Source: CAZABC01 sp964483405
GTDB taxonomy: Bacteria > Chloroflexota > Limnocylindria > Limnocylindrales > CSP1-4
Reading direction: 5' to 3'
DNA: 23,155 nucleotides
Assembly (NCBI GenBank): GCA_964483405.1
Contig: CAZABC010000034.1
Span: 1-23,155 of the forward strand
A model generated the notes under the pieces. It had not been told where the DNA came from and did no database searches. It was given only the letters and a program-made list of their open reading frames with translations. Both the position numbers and the translations under genes were made by a program. Positions 1 through 8,879 of this stretch are shown one piece after another (the first letter of the stretch is position 1; each line of letters begins with the position of its first letter).

Positions 1-13
1 CTATCATTGAGCG

Positions 14-238
14 ATGGAGCCGCGTCAACCGGATGATCGCGAACGTCGCGAGTGGGAGGCCGAGTTCGAGGCTGCCTCACGCCGGCCCCTCCGGACGAGG
101 CTGCGCTACGCCTTCATCCACACGTACAAGCCCGTCCTCGACGACGCGCCCTATCGCTCGTTCGACACGATGGCGCAGTACCGGGCCTGGTGCGCCCGGG
201 AGCTGCCGGACTGGCTCGGCTATGGCCCCGCGGTTTGA
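14..238 (+). CDS. Small hypothetical protein paired with nucleotidyltransferase
   Basis: This 74-residue protein has no signal peptide or membrane segment. The N-terminus is charged (EPRQPDDRERREWE) and the C-terminal half carries a motif with Y-R-S-F-D-T-M, W-C-A-R-E and L-P-D-W-L-G-Y-G. From memory, short proteins of this type are commonly encoded just upstream of MNT/AbiEii-like nucleotidyltransferases. Here its stop lies inside the next gene, which starts at 222, a 17-base overlap that suggests translational coupling. I see no strong ribosome binding site before the ATG, and an in-frame start further upstream is blocked by the window edge. A role as partner or antitoxin of the nucleotidyltransferase is inference only. 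Confidence 0.6.
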   Translation: MEPRQPDDRERREWEAEFEAASRRPLRTRLRYAFIHTYKPVLDDAPYRSFDTMAQYRAWCARELPDWLGYGPAV

Positions 239-695
239 GTACGCCCAGGCGGAGGAGGTCCGGGACGCCTTCGCCCGGCACGCCGTGCGATACCTCTTCA
301 TCGGCAAGTCGGGGGCCATCCTCCTCGGCTATCCGGACACCACGCAGGACGCGGACCTCTTCCTCGAGAAGAGCGAGACGAACGGCTCGGCCGCCGTCGC
401 CGCCCTGAGCGAGCTGGGCTTCGACCTGACGGGGCCGCAGGCGGACGAGATCCGGCGGGGCAAGGACTTCGTCCAGCTCCGGAACGGGCCGTTCGACCTC
501 GATCTCGTCTTCGCTCCCGACGGGATCGAGACGTTCGAGTCGGCTTGGACGCGGCGCGTCGACGTCGAGGGATTTCCGGTCTGCCACCCGGACGACATCA
601 TCCGGAGCAAGGAGGCGGCCAACCGGGCCAAGGACCGGGAATCGTTGCCCCGGCTGCGGGCTTTCCGGGACTACTGGCAGCGCCAGCGACGCTGA
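222..695 (+). CDS. MNT/AbiEii-like nucleotidyltransferase
   Basis: This 157-residue protein has the polymerase-beta-like nucleotidyltransferase layout: FIGKSGAILLGYPDTTQDAD with an acidic pair D43/D45, then a third acidic strand in PFDLDLVF (D92/D94). The C-terminal motif DDIIRSKEAANRAKDRESLP is typical of small minimal nucleotidyltransferases of the AbiEii/MNT type. The family transfers nucleotides to proteins or tRNA and often acts in toxin-antitoxin or phage-defence pairs. The frame is open upstream to 33, but I chose the ATG at 222 because similarity to the family begins there and it overlaps the end of the preceding small gene. Substrate and partner cannot be read from sequence. Confidence 0.75.
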   Translation: MAPRFEYAQAEEVRDAFARHAVRYLFIGKSGAILLGYPDTTQDADLFLEKSETNGSAAVAALSELGFDLTGPQADEIRRGKDFVQLRNGPFDLDLVFAPDGIETFESAWTRRVDVEGFPVCHPDDIIRSKEAANRAKDRESLPRLRAFRDYWQRQRR

Positions 696-709
696 CCGCG
701 CCTGAGTCG

Positions 710-729
710 TTCGCCTCTCGACAGGCGAA
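710..729. other. Short hairpin between nucleotidyltransferase and efflux operon
   Basis: A perfect 7-bp inverted repeat (TTCGCCT / AGGCGAA) with a 6-base loop lies in the 76-base gap. No T-run follows on either strand, so it is a weak terminator candidate at best. Confidence 0.25.
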
Positions 730-771
730 GGCGCTGGTGATGAGCTTGGCCGAACCCGTCCGAGGTGCGCC

Positions 772-2025
772 ATGGTCCTCTGGCTTCTCCTTCTTCTCGC
801 GCAGGCGCCGGCCGCGGCCCTGCCCTCCCCGGCCGGACCCCCCTCGAACACCGCCGGCGAGGCGCTGACGCTGGCCGAGGCCGTGGCCCTCGCCCGCGCC
901 CACTCGCCCCTCGCCGCCGCGGCCCGCGCCCAGGCCGAGGGTGCTGCAAGGGCGGCGAAGGCCGCGGGCCGCCTCGCCGACCCGACGCTCGAGCTGACGA
1001 TGGAGAACTGGCGGCCGGGGGCCGACGACTTCGTCGCGAGCACCGACCTCGACGCGTTCGCCGTCCTCACCCAGCCGCTCGACCTGTTCACGCGCGGGGG
1101 GAGGAAGGCCCAGGCGCGCGGAGAGAGCGAGGAGGCCGGGGCGGAGCGGCGGCGCGCCGAGCAGGAGGTCGAGCTCGACACGGTCCGCCGCTACGTCGAG
1201 ACGTGGCGCGGGCGGGAGCTCGTCGCGGCGCTCGACGCGCAGTCCGCGAACCTGAAGGACATCGTCGCGGCCATGGAGAAGCGGGTCGGGGAGGGCTACG
1301 CCGCCGAGGCCGACCTGCTGCGCTTCCGCGCCGAGGGGGCGCGGGCCGCGAACCAGCTCGCCCGTGCCCGGATCGAGCAGCTGCGCGCCGAGGCCGAGCT
1401 CGCGTTCCTGGTCGGCCGCCCCGTCGAAGGCCTCCGCCTCGAGAGGCCCGACCTGCCGCCGCCCCCCGCGGGCGATCCCGGGGAGCTCGCCGAGCAGGCG
1501 CTCGCGAGCCGGCCCCACGTGGCCGCCGCGCGCGCCCGCGCCGCCCGGGCGCGGGGGACGATGTCGCTGGAGCGGGCGCGCCGCTGGCCCGACCTCGCGC
1601 TGACCGGCGGCTACAAGCGCACCGCGGGCCTCGACACGGCCGTGGTCGGCATCGTCACGACCGTCCCCGTCTTCGAGCGGAACGGCGTCGCCGTCGCGCG
1701 CGCCGAGGCCGCCGCCCGCGCGGCCGAGCTCGAGCTCGAGGCGACGCTCGCCCGCGCCCGGGCCGAGGCCGCGATCCTCGTCCGCGCGGCGCGCGAGCTG
1801 CAGGGGCGGCTCGCCCGGCTCGACGAGGACCTCGTGCGGCCGGCCGAGGAGGCCCGCCGCTCCGCGCTCGCCGCCTTCCGCGAGGGCGCCTCCGACGTGC
1901 TGCGGGTCGTCGACGCCGAGAGAACGAACACCGAGGCCCGCCGCGAGGCCCTCGACCTGACCGTCGAGGCCTTTCTCGCGAGCGGCCGCGCCCGCCTCGC
2001 CGCGGGCCTGGAGGTGCTGCCATGA
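772..2025 (+). CDS. TolC/CzcC-type outer membrane efflux protein
   Basis: This 417-residue protein starts with a hydrophobic signal (MVLWLLLLLAQAPAAA). It is then dominated by Ala/Arg/Glu-rich helices in two similar halves, as in the outer membrane efflux protein family (OEP, PF02321). LTLAEAVALARAHSPLAAAA opens the first half, and the region around residue 380 (DVLRVVDAERTNTEARREAL) is typical of the second. It would form the outer-membrane/periplasmic exit duct of the tripartite pump encoded by the next two genes. A GAGG at 762-765 sits about 6 bases before the ATG. Its stop overlaps the next start (ATGA), so the three genes look like one operon. Cargo follows the pump: divalent metal, by family. 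Confidence 0.88.
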   Translation: MVLWLLLLLAQAPAAALPSPAGPPSNTAGEALTLAEAVALARAHSPLAAAARAQAEGAARAAKAAGRLADPTLELTMENWRPGADDFVASTDLDAFAVLTQPLDLFTRGGRKAQARGESEEAGAERRRAEQEVELDTVRRYVETWRGRELVAALDAQSANLKDIVAAMEKRVGEGYAAEADLLRFRAEGARAANQLARARIEQLRAEAELAFLVGRPVEGLRLERPDLPPPPAGDPGELAEQALASRPHVAAARARAARARGTMSLERARRWPDLALTGGYKRTAGLDTAVVGIVTTVPVFERNGVAVARAEAAARAAELELEATLARARAEAAILVRAARELQGRLARLDEDLVRPAEEARRSALAAFREGASDVLRVVDAERTNTEARREALDLTVEAFLASGRARLAAGLEVLP

Positions 2026-3284
2026 CGAGCTCCCACGACCCCGTCCACGCCCCCGAGCAGCACGGGCTCGGCCCCGTGAAGGGCGGCCGGCTCCTCGTCC
2101 TCGTCGTCGCCGCGGTGGCGCTGGTGGCCGTCGTCGCCGTCTGGCGCGCGTGCGCCGGCCGCGGGGGCCCGCAGGGCGCGGCGCCGACCGCCGCGGAGGG
2201 CACCGTCTCGCTCGGCGAGGCCGCCCAGAGGCAGGCCGGCATCTCGACCGAGACGGTGAAGCGCCTGACGCGGACCGACCGCGTGGAAGCCCCCGGCGTC
2301 CTCGCCCTCGACGAGAAGCGGACGGCCCGCCTCGGGTCCCTCGTGGAGGGCCTCGTGATCAGGGCCTACGCCGAGGTCGGCGACCGCGTCCGCCGCGGGC
2401 AGGTTCTCGCCGAGTTGCACAGCCACGTCGTCCACGACGCCTGGGCCGACTACAGGAAGGCGGTGGCCGAGCGGCGGCGGCGGGAGACCGAGCAGGCCTT
2501 CGCGCGACAGAACGAGGAGCGGGCGCAGCGGCTTCTCGCGGAAAAGGCGATCTCCCGCCACGACCTCCAGCGGGCCGAGGCCGACCGGGTGGCGGCCGAC
2601 GAGCAGCTCGACATGGCGAGGACCGAGGTGCGGCGGGCGGAGGAGGCGCTCGAGCACTACGGCGTCACGAACGCGGAGGACCCGAGCGGGGAGAGCGGCG
2701 AGTACATCCCCGTCCGCAGCCCCCTCGACGGGGTCGTCCTCGAGAAGCACGTCACGCAGGGCACCGCGGTCACGGTCGGGGCTCCGCTCTACGTCGTCGC
2801 CAACCTCGCCGAGCTGTGGGCGGTGGCCGAGATCGACGAGACCCAGATCCCCCTGGTGAAGGCCGGCCTCCCGACCGAGCTGCGCGTGGCCGCCTACCCC
2901 GGGGAGACCTTCGCCGGCCGGATCACCTTCGTGGCCGACACGGTGAACCCGAAGACCCGGCGGGTCACCGTGCGCTGCCAGGTGCCGAACCCCGACGGCC
3001 GCCTCAAGCCCGAGATGTACGCCGCGCTCAAGCTGTCCTCCGGCGAGCCCCACGAGGTGCTGGCGGTGCCCTCGGCGGCGGTCCAGGAGATCGAGGGCAA
3101 GCCCTTCGTGTTCGTGAAGACCGCGAAGGGGGCCTTCGAACGGCGCGACGTCGCCCTCGGCCAGGAGGCCGACGGCTGGATCGAGGTCCGCTCGGGCGTG
3201 AGGGAGGGCGAGGAGGTGGCCACGTCCGGCTCCTTCCTCCTCAAGTCGGAGCTGCTCAAGGGCGCGCTCGCCGAGGAGGAGTGA
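2022..3284 (+). CDS. RND efflux periplasmic adaptor (CzcB/CusB family)
   Basis: This 420-residue membrane fusion protein has an N-terminal membrane anchor (about residues 22-45). A first half-lipoyl segment follows (VEGLVIRAYAEVGDRVRRGQ, about 108-127), then a long charged alpha-hairpin (136-213) and the second half-lipoyl segment (VRSPLDGVVLEKHVTQGTAV, 231-250). A beta-barrel segment follows, including VNPKTRRVTVRCQVPNPDGR. It would bridge the inner-membrane pump and the outer-membrane duct and may hand metal to the pump. The N-terminus before the anchor has three histidines but no clear metal-binding cluster. The ATG overlaps the preceding stop by 4 bases, and only one base separates this stop from the next start, so coupling is strong. 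Confidence 0.9.
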   Translation: MTSSHDPVHAPEQHGLGPVKGGRLLVLVVAAVALVAVVAVWRACAGRGGPQGAAPTAAEGTVSLGEAAQRQAGISTETVKRLTRTDRVEAPGVLALDEKRTARLGSLVEGLVIRAYAEVGDRVRRGQVLAELHSHVVHDAWADYRKAVAERRRRETEQAFARQNEERAQRLLAEKAISRHDLQRAEADRVAADEQLDMARTEVRRAEEALEHYGVTNAEDPSGESGEYIPVRSPLDGVVLEKHVTQGTAVTVGAPLYVVANLAELWAVAEIDETQIPLVKAGLPTELRVAAYPGETFAGRITFVADTVNPKTRRVTVRCQVPNPDGRLKPEMYAALKLSSGEPHEVLAVPSAAVQEIEGKPFVFVKTAKGAFERRDVALGQEADGWIEVRSGVREGEEVATSGSFLLKSELLKGALAEEE

Positions 3285-3285
3285 G

Positions 3286-6200
3286 GTGGGCCCGGTCGAG
3301 CGCTTCGTCGCCGCCGCCCTGCGCCAGCGGGCCTTCGTCCTCCTCTGCCTCGCCGCCTTCGTCGCCACCGGCATCGTGGCCTGGCGCGAGGTGCCGGTCG
3401 AGGCGTTCCCCGACCTGACCAACAACCAGGTCGTGGTCGTGACCGAGGCCCCCGGCCTCGCCGCGGTCGAGGTCGAGCAGCGGGTCACCTACCCGATCGA
3501 GACCGCCCTCATGGGCGCCCCCGGCGCGACCGAGGTGCGCTCGATCTCGAAGTTCGGCCTCTCGATGATCACGGTCGTCTTCGAGGACCGGGTTCCGCCC
3601 TACTTCGCCCGCCAGCTCGTGACCGAGCGGCTCTCCGAGGCGCGCGGGCGGATCCCGGACGGGCTCGAGCCCACGCTCGGGCCGGTGGCGACCGCCTTCG
3701 GCGAGATCTACCAGTACCTCGTCGAGGGCGACGCCCCGCCGATGGAGAAGAAGACGCTCCACGACTGGGACGTGCGCGCGCGCCTGCGCTCCGTGCGCGG
3801 CGTCTCGGAGGTCAACTCCTGGGGCGGCCTCACGAAGCAGTACCACGTGATCGTCCGTCCCCGGCGCCTCGAGCGCTACGACCTCTCGCTCCACCAGGTC
3901 GTGGAGGCGGTCGCGGCCAACAACGCCTCCTTCAGCGGCGGCTTCGTCGAGCACCGCTCCGAGCGCTTCACCGTCCGCGGCAGCGGCCTCGCCACCGGGG
4001 TCCTCGACCTGCGCCGGATCGTCCTCGCCTCGGTCGAGGGCGTGCCGATCCTCCTCGGCGACGTGGCCGACGTCGAGGTGGGCCCGCTGCCCAGGAGCGG
4101 CGCCGTCACCCGCGACGGGAAGGGCGAGACGGTGGCCGGCATGGTCATCATGCTGAAGGGCGAGAACGGGAAGGACGTGGCGACCCGGGTCAAGGCCCGG
4201 ATCGAGGAGATCCAGAAGACGCTGCCCGCCGGGATGCGGATCGAGCCCTTCTACGACCAGAGCGAGGTGATCGACCGCACCTCCCGCACGGTGACGAAGA
4301 ACCTCCTCGAGGGGTCGCTCCTCGTCGTCGCCGTCCTCTTCTTCTTCCTGCGCGACGTGCGGGCCTCGCTGATCGTCGCCTCGGTCATTCCCCTTTCGAT
4401 GCTCGCCGGCTTCTTCGGGATGCGCCTGTTCGGGGTCTCGGCGAACCTGATGTCGCTCGGGGCGATCGACTTCGGCCTCATCGTGGACGGCGCGGTCGTG
4501 ATGATGGAGAACTTCATCCGCCGCCGCGCCGAGCACGACCCCGCCGCCGAGCCCGACTTCGTGGCCGACCCCGCGAGCCACCGCCGGCGCTTCTTCACGA
4601 CCGCGGCCGTGGAGGTGGCGCGGCCGGTCCTCTTCGGCGTCCTCATCATCGTGGCCGTGTACGTCCCCGTCTTCACCCTCGAGGGCCTCGAGGGCAAGAT
4701 GTTCCGGCCGATGGCGATCACCGTCTGCTCGGCCATCCTCGGCGCGCTCGTCCTCGCCCTCACCTACGTCCCGGTCGCGTCGTTCTTCCTCCTGAAGATC
4801 GAGGGCTCGGAGCGGGAGGAGCCCTGGTTCGTGCGGCTGCGCCGCTACTACGTCGCCCACCTCGAGGACGCGATGAACCACCCGCGTCGGACGCTGTCGG
4901 TGGCGGCCGCGGTGGTGACCGTGGCGACCGCGTCCGTCGCCTTCATCGGCAGCGAGTTCATGCCCCGGCTCGACGAGGGCGCGATCCTCGTCGAGACCCG
5001 CAAGCTGCCGTCCATCTCGCTCGAGGAGTCGGCGGCCATCTCGACCCGGGTCGAGCAGATCATCCGCCGCTTCCCGGAGGTGAAGCAGGTCGTGACGAAG
5101 ATCGGCCGGCCCGACGTGGCGACGGAGGCCATGGGCATCTACCAGGGCGACGTGTACGTGAACCTCCACCCGATCGACGAGTGGAAGAGCGGCTGGTCGA
5201 AGGAGGAGCTGATCGACCACATGGCGGCGGCCCTCGCCGAGATGCCGGGGGTGGCCTGCAACTTCACCCAGCCGATGGCCATGCGGCTCGACGAGGTCGT
5301 CTCGGGCGTGAAGGCCGACGTGGCGGTCAAGGTCTTCGGCCCGGAGCCGGCGGTCCTCGAGCGGGTGGGGGAACAGATCCGCGCCGTCCTCGACGGCGTG
5401 CGCGGGGCGGCCGACCTCCAGGTCGAGGTCCTCTCCGGCGCGGCGCAGGTCCAGATCGACGTCGACCGGGAAGGGATCGCGCGCTACGGCCTCAACGTCG
5501 CCGACGTGCGCGAGCTCGTGGAGACGGCGGTCGGCGGCGCCACCGCCACCGAGATCCTCGACGGCCCGCGCCGGTTCGACGTGGTGGTGCGCTTCCCCGA
5601 CGAGATCCGCGGCGACCCCGAGCGCATCGGCGAGCTGCTGCTGACCGCCCCCGGCGGCGAGAAGGTCCCGCTCGCGAGCGTCGCCGACATCCGGACCATC
5701 CAGGGGCCGGAGGCCATCAACCACGAGAGCGGCCAGAGGCGCCTCGTCGTGCAGACGAACGTGCGCGGCCGCGACGTGGGCAGCTTCGTGGCCGAGGCGC
5801 AGCAGAGGATGGCGGCGGCGGTGAAGCTGCCCGCCGGCTACTTCGTCGAGTGGGGCGGCCAGTTCGAGAACCAGCAGCGGGCCACCCGGCGCCTGATGGT
5901 CGTCATCCCCGCCTCCCTCGCCATCATCTTCCTGCTCCTCTTCCTGACCTTCGGGAAGGTCCGCCAGGCCGCCCTCGTCATCCTCAACGTGCCGTTCGCC
6001 CTCGTCGGCGGCATCGCCGCCCTCCGGATCCGCGGCCTCAACCTCAACCTCTCGGCCTCGGTCGGCTTCATCGCGCTCTTCGGCGTGGCCGTCCTCAACG
6101 GCATCGTCATGATCGCCGCCATCAACCGTCTGCGCGAGGAGGGCCGCCTCGCGCTGCGCCCCGCGATCCTGCGCGGCGCGGCGACCCGCCTCAAGCCGGT

Positions 6201-6399
6201 CATGATGACGGCCCTCGTGGCCGCCCTCGGCTTCGTCCCCATGGCCCTCTCGCACGGCGCGGGGGCGGAGGTCCAGCGCCCGCTCGCGAGCGTCGTCATC
6301 GGCGGCATCACGACGTCGACCCTCCTGACCCTGATCGTGCTGCCGACGCTCTACGAGCTCGTGGAGGCCTGGGTGCTGAGGCGGCAGGAGGAGGACTGA
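3286..6399 (+). CDS. czcA: Heavy-metal RND efflux pump (CzcA/CusA family)
   Basis: This 1037-residue inner-membrane proton/metal antiporter has the full RND length and layout: TM1 near residue 20, the porter domain starting VEAFPDLTNNQVVVVTEAPG, a middle TM block, a second porter domain and a final TM block to about 1030. The TM4 signature D395-F-G-LIV-D401-G-A-...-E408-N matches the HME1/HME2 (Co/Zn/Cd/Ni) signature better than the Cu/Ag CusA group, so divalent-cation export is favoured by family knowledge. The start is GTG at 3286, one base after the adaptor stop. No metal-responsive regulator is visible beside the operon. The frame is intact throughout. Confidence 0.93.
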   Translation: MGPVERFVAAALRQRAFVLLCLAAFVATGIVAWREVPVEAFPDLTNNQVVVVTEAPGLAAVEVEQRVTYPIETALMGAPGATEVRSISKFGLSMITVVFEDRVPPYFARQLVTERLSEARGRIPDGLEPTLGPVATAFGEIYQYLVEGDAPPMEKKTLHDWDVRARLRSVRGVSEVNSWGGLTKQYHVIVRPRRLERYDLSLHQVVEAVAANNASFSGGFVEHRSERFTVRGSGLATGVLDLRRIVLASVEGVPILLGDVADVEVGPLPRSGAVTRDGKGETVAGMVIMLKGENGKDVATRVKARIEEIQKTLPAGMRIEPFYDQSEVIDRTSRTVTKNLLEGSLLVVAVLFFFLRDVRASLIVASVIPLSMLAGFFGMRLFGVSANLMSLGAIDFGLIVDGAVVMMENFIRRRAEHDPAAEPDFVADPASHRRRFFTTAAVEVARPVLFGVLIIVAVYVPVFTLEGLEGKMFRPMAITVCSAILGALVLALTYVPVASFFLLKIEGSEREEPWFVRLRRYYVAHLEDAMNHPRRTLSVAAAVVTVATASVAFIGSEFMPRLDEGAILVETRKLPSISLEESAAISTRVEQIIRRFPEVKQVVTKIGRPDVATEAMGIYQGDVYVNLHPIDEWKSGWSKEELIDHMAAALAEMPGVACNFTQPMAMRLDEVVSGVKADVAVKVFGPEPAVLERVGEQIRAVLDGVRGAADLQVEVLSGAAQVQIDVDREGIARYGLNVADVRELVETAVGGATATEILDGPRRFDVVVRFPDEIRGDPERIGELLLTAPGGEKVPLASVADIRTIQGPEAINHESGQRRLVVQTNVRGRDVGSFVAEAQQRMAAAVKLPAGYFVEWGGQFENQQRATRRLMVVIPASLAIIFLLLFLTFGKVRQAALVILNVPFALVGGIAALRIRGLNLNLSASVGFIALFGVAVLNGIVMIAAINRLREEGRLALRPAILRGAATRLKPVMMTALVAALGFVPMALSHGAGAEVQRPLASVVIGGITTSTLLTLIVLPTLYELVEAWVLRRQEED

Positions 6400-6413
6400 G
6401 CTCGGACCGATCC

Positions 6414-6449
6414 TTGAAATGTCGACGGTAAGAGTCGATAATTCGAGGT
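6414..6449 (+). promoter_or_regulatory. Promoter with inverted repeat; leaderless start for DUF4143 ATPase
   Basis: TTGAAA (6414-6419) and GATAAT (6437-6442) are separated by exactly 17 bases. The ATG at 6450 lies 7 bases after the -10, where transcription would be expected to begin, so the mRNA is probably leaderless; no ribosome binding site is present. An imperfect inverted repeat overlaps the promoter: AATGTCGAC (6418-6426) against GTCGATAAT (6434-6442), 7 of 9 pairs, spacer GGTAAGA. Its position over the spacer and -10 suggests an operator. Confidence 0.6.
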
Positions 6450-7613
6450 ATGTTCGTACCCCGCCCGAGAGACGTCTCCCGCGTGCGACGCCTGCTCGGG
6501 ACCCACCCCGTCGTGGGCATTCTCGGTCCGCGCCAGGTCGGCAAGACCACGCTGGCCCGCGAGGTCCTGAAGGGCCATCGCGGCGCGGCCACGTTCCTCG
6601 ACCTGGAGGACCCGGCCGATCTCGCGCGCCTGGCCGACGCCCGCCTCACGCTCGAGCCGCTGCGGGGCCTCGTGGTGATCGACGAGATCCAGCGGCGGCC
6701 GGACCTGTTCCCCCTGCTCCGGGTGCTGGCCGACCGGCCGCGCCGGCCCGCCCGCTTCCTCGTGCTCGGGAGCGCCTCGCCCGAGCTCCTGCGGCAGTCG
6801 GCCGAGTCGCTGGCGGGACGCGTCGTCTACCACGAGCTCGGCGGCTTCTCGCTCGAGGACGTCTCCCCCGAGCGAGCTGACCGGCTCTGGCTTCGGGGCG
6901 GATTCCCGCGGTCCTTCCTGGCCCGCACCGAGCGCGAGAGTGACGAGTGGCGTCGGGCGTTCGTACGGGCGTTCGTCGAGCGCGACCTGCCGCAGCTCGG
7001 CACCAGCATCCCGGGACCGACCCTCGAGCGGTTCTGGTCGATGCTGGCGCACTACCACGCTCAGACCTGGAACGCGGCCGAGTTCGGGCGCTCGTTCGGC
7101 GTCTCGGACACGAGCGTGCGGCGCTACCTGGACCTGCTCGCCGCGACCTTCGCCGTGCGCGTCCTTCTCCCCTGGAGCGAGAACCTCGGCAAGCGGCAGG
7201 TGCGCTCACCCAAGGTCTACGTGGCCGACTCGGGCGTGCTCCACGCGCTGCTCGGGATCCGCGAGAGGCGCGACCTCGAGCGCCACCCGAAGCTCGGAGC
7301 CTCGTGGGAGGGCTTCGCCCTCGAGGCGGTGGTGCGCCGGCTCGGCGTCGAGTGGCGCGAGTGCCACTTCTGGGCCACCCACGGCGGGGCGGAGCTCGAC
7401 CTGCTCGTGGTCCGCGGGCGGCGGCGCTGGGGCTTCGAGTTCAAGCGCACCTCGTCTCCCGCGCTGACGCGCTCGATGCGCGTGGCCCTCGAGGACCTTC
7501 GGCTGGAACGGCTGGACGTGGTCCACGGCGGGCCGCACTCCTTCCCGCTCGCCCCCCGGGTTCGGGCGGTGGCGCTCTCTCGCCTCCTCGAGGACGTGGC
7601 GCCGCTACGCTGA
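6450..7613 (+). CDS. AAA+ ATPase with DUF4143 C-terminal domain (first copy)
   Basis: This 387-residue protein has an N-terminal AAA_14-type ATPase: Walker A GPRQVGKT (26-33), Walker B LVVIDEIQ (74-81) and sensor LGSAS (106-110). A winged-helix-like segment follows (about 207-232). The C-terminal DUF4143 part has a D317...E330-F-K332 pattern (ELDLLVV...WGFEFK) reminiscent of the PD-(D/E)xK nuclease fold. The cellular role of this widespread family is not established; DNA-linked or toxin-like roles have been suggested. It is probably a single-gene unit, with the leaderless promoter described above. It converges with the beta-helix gene, with 25 bases between the stops. A diverged second copy lies at 8913-10079. 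Confidence 0.88.
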   Translation: MFVPRPRDVSRVRRLLGTHPVVGILGPRQVGKTTLAREVLKGHRGAATFLDLEDPADLARLADARLTLEPLRGLVVIDEIQRRPDLFPLLRVLADRPRRPARFLVLGSASPELLRQSAESLAGRVVYHELGGFSLEDVSPERADRLWLRGGFPRSFLARTERESDEWRRAFVRAFVERDLPQLGTSIPGPTLERFWSMLAHYHAQTWNAAEFGRSFGVSDTSVRRYLDLLAATFAVRVLLPWSENLGKRQVRSPKVYVADSGVLHALLGIRERRDLERHPKLGASWEGFALEAVVRRLGVEWRECHFWATHGGAELDLLVVRGRRRWGFEFKRTSSPALTRSMRVALEDLRLERLDVVHGGPHSFPLAPRVRAVALSRLLEDVAPLR

Positions 7614-7638
7614 GGGGCGGCGCCGATCGGTCTCTCGG

Positions 7639-8757
7639 TCAGGGCGCGTCGCCGGCGTGGAGGTTCGGGCACTGCGTCGAGGTGGCGCCCCCGATCTGGG
7701 CCGCGTTGTTGACGTGGGACGTGGAGTCGCAGAACAGGTCGGCCCCGCCGCTGCTTCCGGACACCTCGACCATCTGCCCGGGGCTCCCCGGCGCGACCGC
7801 CATCGAGCCGTTCTTCACCCGCAGCCCGCCCTGGTTGTTTCCCGAGACGACGGTGCCCGCGCCGAGGCCGGCGAAGGACTGGTGATCGAGGACGATGCCG
7901 CCGCCGGAGTTGTTCCGCACCGCGGTCGTGTCGATGAAGAGCCGGCCGGCCAGGTCGACGTGGATCCCCCCGGCGAAGCAGGTGCCGCCGTTGCCCTGGA
8001 TCGTGCTCTGGTGTACCTCGACGTGGCCGGCGTTCCTCACCTGGATCCCGCTGCACAGGTTGTCCTCGATGGCGTTGGCGTTCCAGAAGTGCGCCTGGCC
8101 CCCGCTCGCGGCGCACACGCCCGAGTAGAAGCGGCGGAACGCGGACGCGCGCACCACGGCCACCCCGTTCTCCGCGACCTGCAGCCCGCACGCGGCGTTG
8201 CCGCCGCCGTCGAACGTGGAGTCGTCCATGTCGAGCTTCGAGTTGGCCACGATCGGCCCGCTCCCGCCCACGCCCGTGTGGCGCAGGCGCAGGGCGGTCA
8301 CCTGGCTCCACCCCAGGGCCCAGAACGTCGTGCCGCCCTCCACCGTGACGTCCGTCAGACGACAGGCGGCACAGCCCCAGAAGGAGAAGGCGGGCTTCCA
8401 CGCGCTGTCCGTCACCCGGACCGTCAGGGACTCGACGGAGACCGAGCGCGAGGCGGAGACGGTGACGGGGTAGGCGGTCGCTCCCGCGACCGACTCGATC
8501 GCGGCCCCGGGCGCGCCGACGATGCGCAGGTCGTCGAACCCTTCGACCGTGACGCTCTCGTGGCACGTACCGGACACCCGGAGCACGCTGGGGCGGCCCT
8601 TGTCGAGCCGGGCGAGCGCCCGGCCGATCGTCTGCCCGGCCGCGCAGTCGACGAGGGACGCCCGGCCCGGGATCCCGCTGAATGGAGCCGCCGGGAGGGC
8701 GGGCACGAGAACGAGAGCGAGCGCCTGGGCGAGGGCGAGTCGAAACGCCAGCTTCAC
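7639..8757 (-). CDS. Secreted right-handed beta-helix repeat protein
   Basis: This 372-residue protein has a clear signal peptide (VKLAFRLALAQALALVLVPA, cleavage probably near LPAA/PFSG). The rest is built of short repeated turns rich in Asn, Gly, Val and Ser, such as LRIVGAPGAAIE, DDSTFDGGGNAACGLQV, IEDNLCSGIQVRNAGHVEVH and TAVRNNSGGGIVLDH. This is the parallel beta-helix fold of pectate-lyase-like proteins. I chose the GTG at 8757 because a perfect AGGAGG lies 5 bases upstream and the signal peptide starts there; the frame is open to 8871. Several cysteines could form disulphides. I see no catalytic signature, so it may be structural or carbohydrate-binding. Its substrate is unknown. Confidence 0.75.
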   Translation of the reverse strand: MKLAFRLALAQALALVLVPALPAAPFSGIPGRASLVDCAAGQTIGRALARLDKGRPSVLRVSGTCHESVTVEGFDDLRIVGAPGAAIESVAGATAYPVTVSASRSVSVESLTVRVTDSAWKPAFSFWGCAACRLTDVTVEGGTTFWALGWSQVTALRLRHTGVGGSGPIVANSKLDMDDSTFDGGGNAACGLQVAENGVAVVRASAFRRFYSGVCAASGGQAHFWNANAIEDNLCSGIQVRNAGHVEVHQSTIQGNGGTCFAGGIHVDLAGRLFIDTTAVRNNSGGGIVLDHQSFAGLGAGTVVSGNNQGGLRVKNGSMAVAPGSPGQMVEVSGSSGGADLFCDSTSHVNNAAQIGGATSTQCPNLHAGDAP

Positions 8758-8762
8758 AGAAA

Positions 8763-8768
8763 CCTCCT
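8763..8768 (-). promoter_or_regulatory. Ribosome binding site AGGAGG deciding the GTG start
   Basis: On the minus strand a perfect AGGAGG lies 5 bases before the GTG at 8757. It settles the start of the beta-helix protein against longer in-frame alternatives. Confidence 0.75.
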
Positions 8769-8832
8769 GAGTCTCGTGGTTCGGGACCGGTGACCGGCGA
8801 AGGCGCGAGGGTGTCTGAAGGGGGATGCGGAA

Positions 8833-8850
8833 AGCCGGCTCGATCCGGCT
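8833..8850. other. Small inverted repeat in the divergent intergenic region
   Basis: AGCCGG and CCGGCT flank the 6-base spacer CTCGAT, inside the 155-base gap between the divergent beta-helix and ATPase genes. It could form a short hairpin in the leader of the beta-helix gene. I see no other clear signal in that gap apart from the ribosome binding site and the large palindrome. Confidence 0.25.
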
Positions 8851-8879
8851 CAGAGCACGCTGGGGAGGCACGTGAGGGG

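Noticed and set aside
33..221. Longer start for the nucleotidyltransferase
   Set aside because: The added residues are Ser/Arg/Pro-rich shadow of the small upstream gene and do not fit the family.
765..2021. Upstream extension of the adaptor frame to 765
   Set aside because: The extension is Arg/Gly/Pro-rich shadow of the outer-membrane factor gene; the adaptor begins at the ATGA overlap at 2022.
3256..6255. 999-codon open frame on the minus strand opposite the RND pump
   Set aside because: It is exactly antisense to a perfectly recognisable RND gene; its translation is a run of Asp/His/Gly/Arg typical of antisense GC-rich DNA with no domain.
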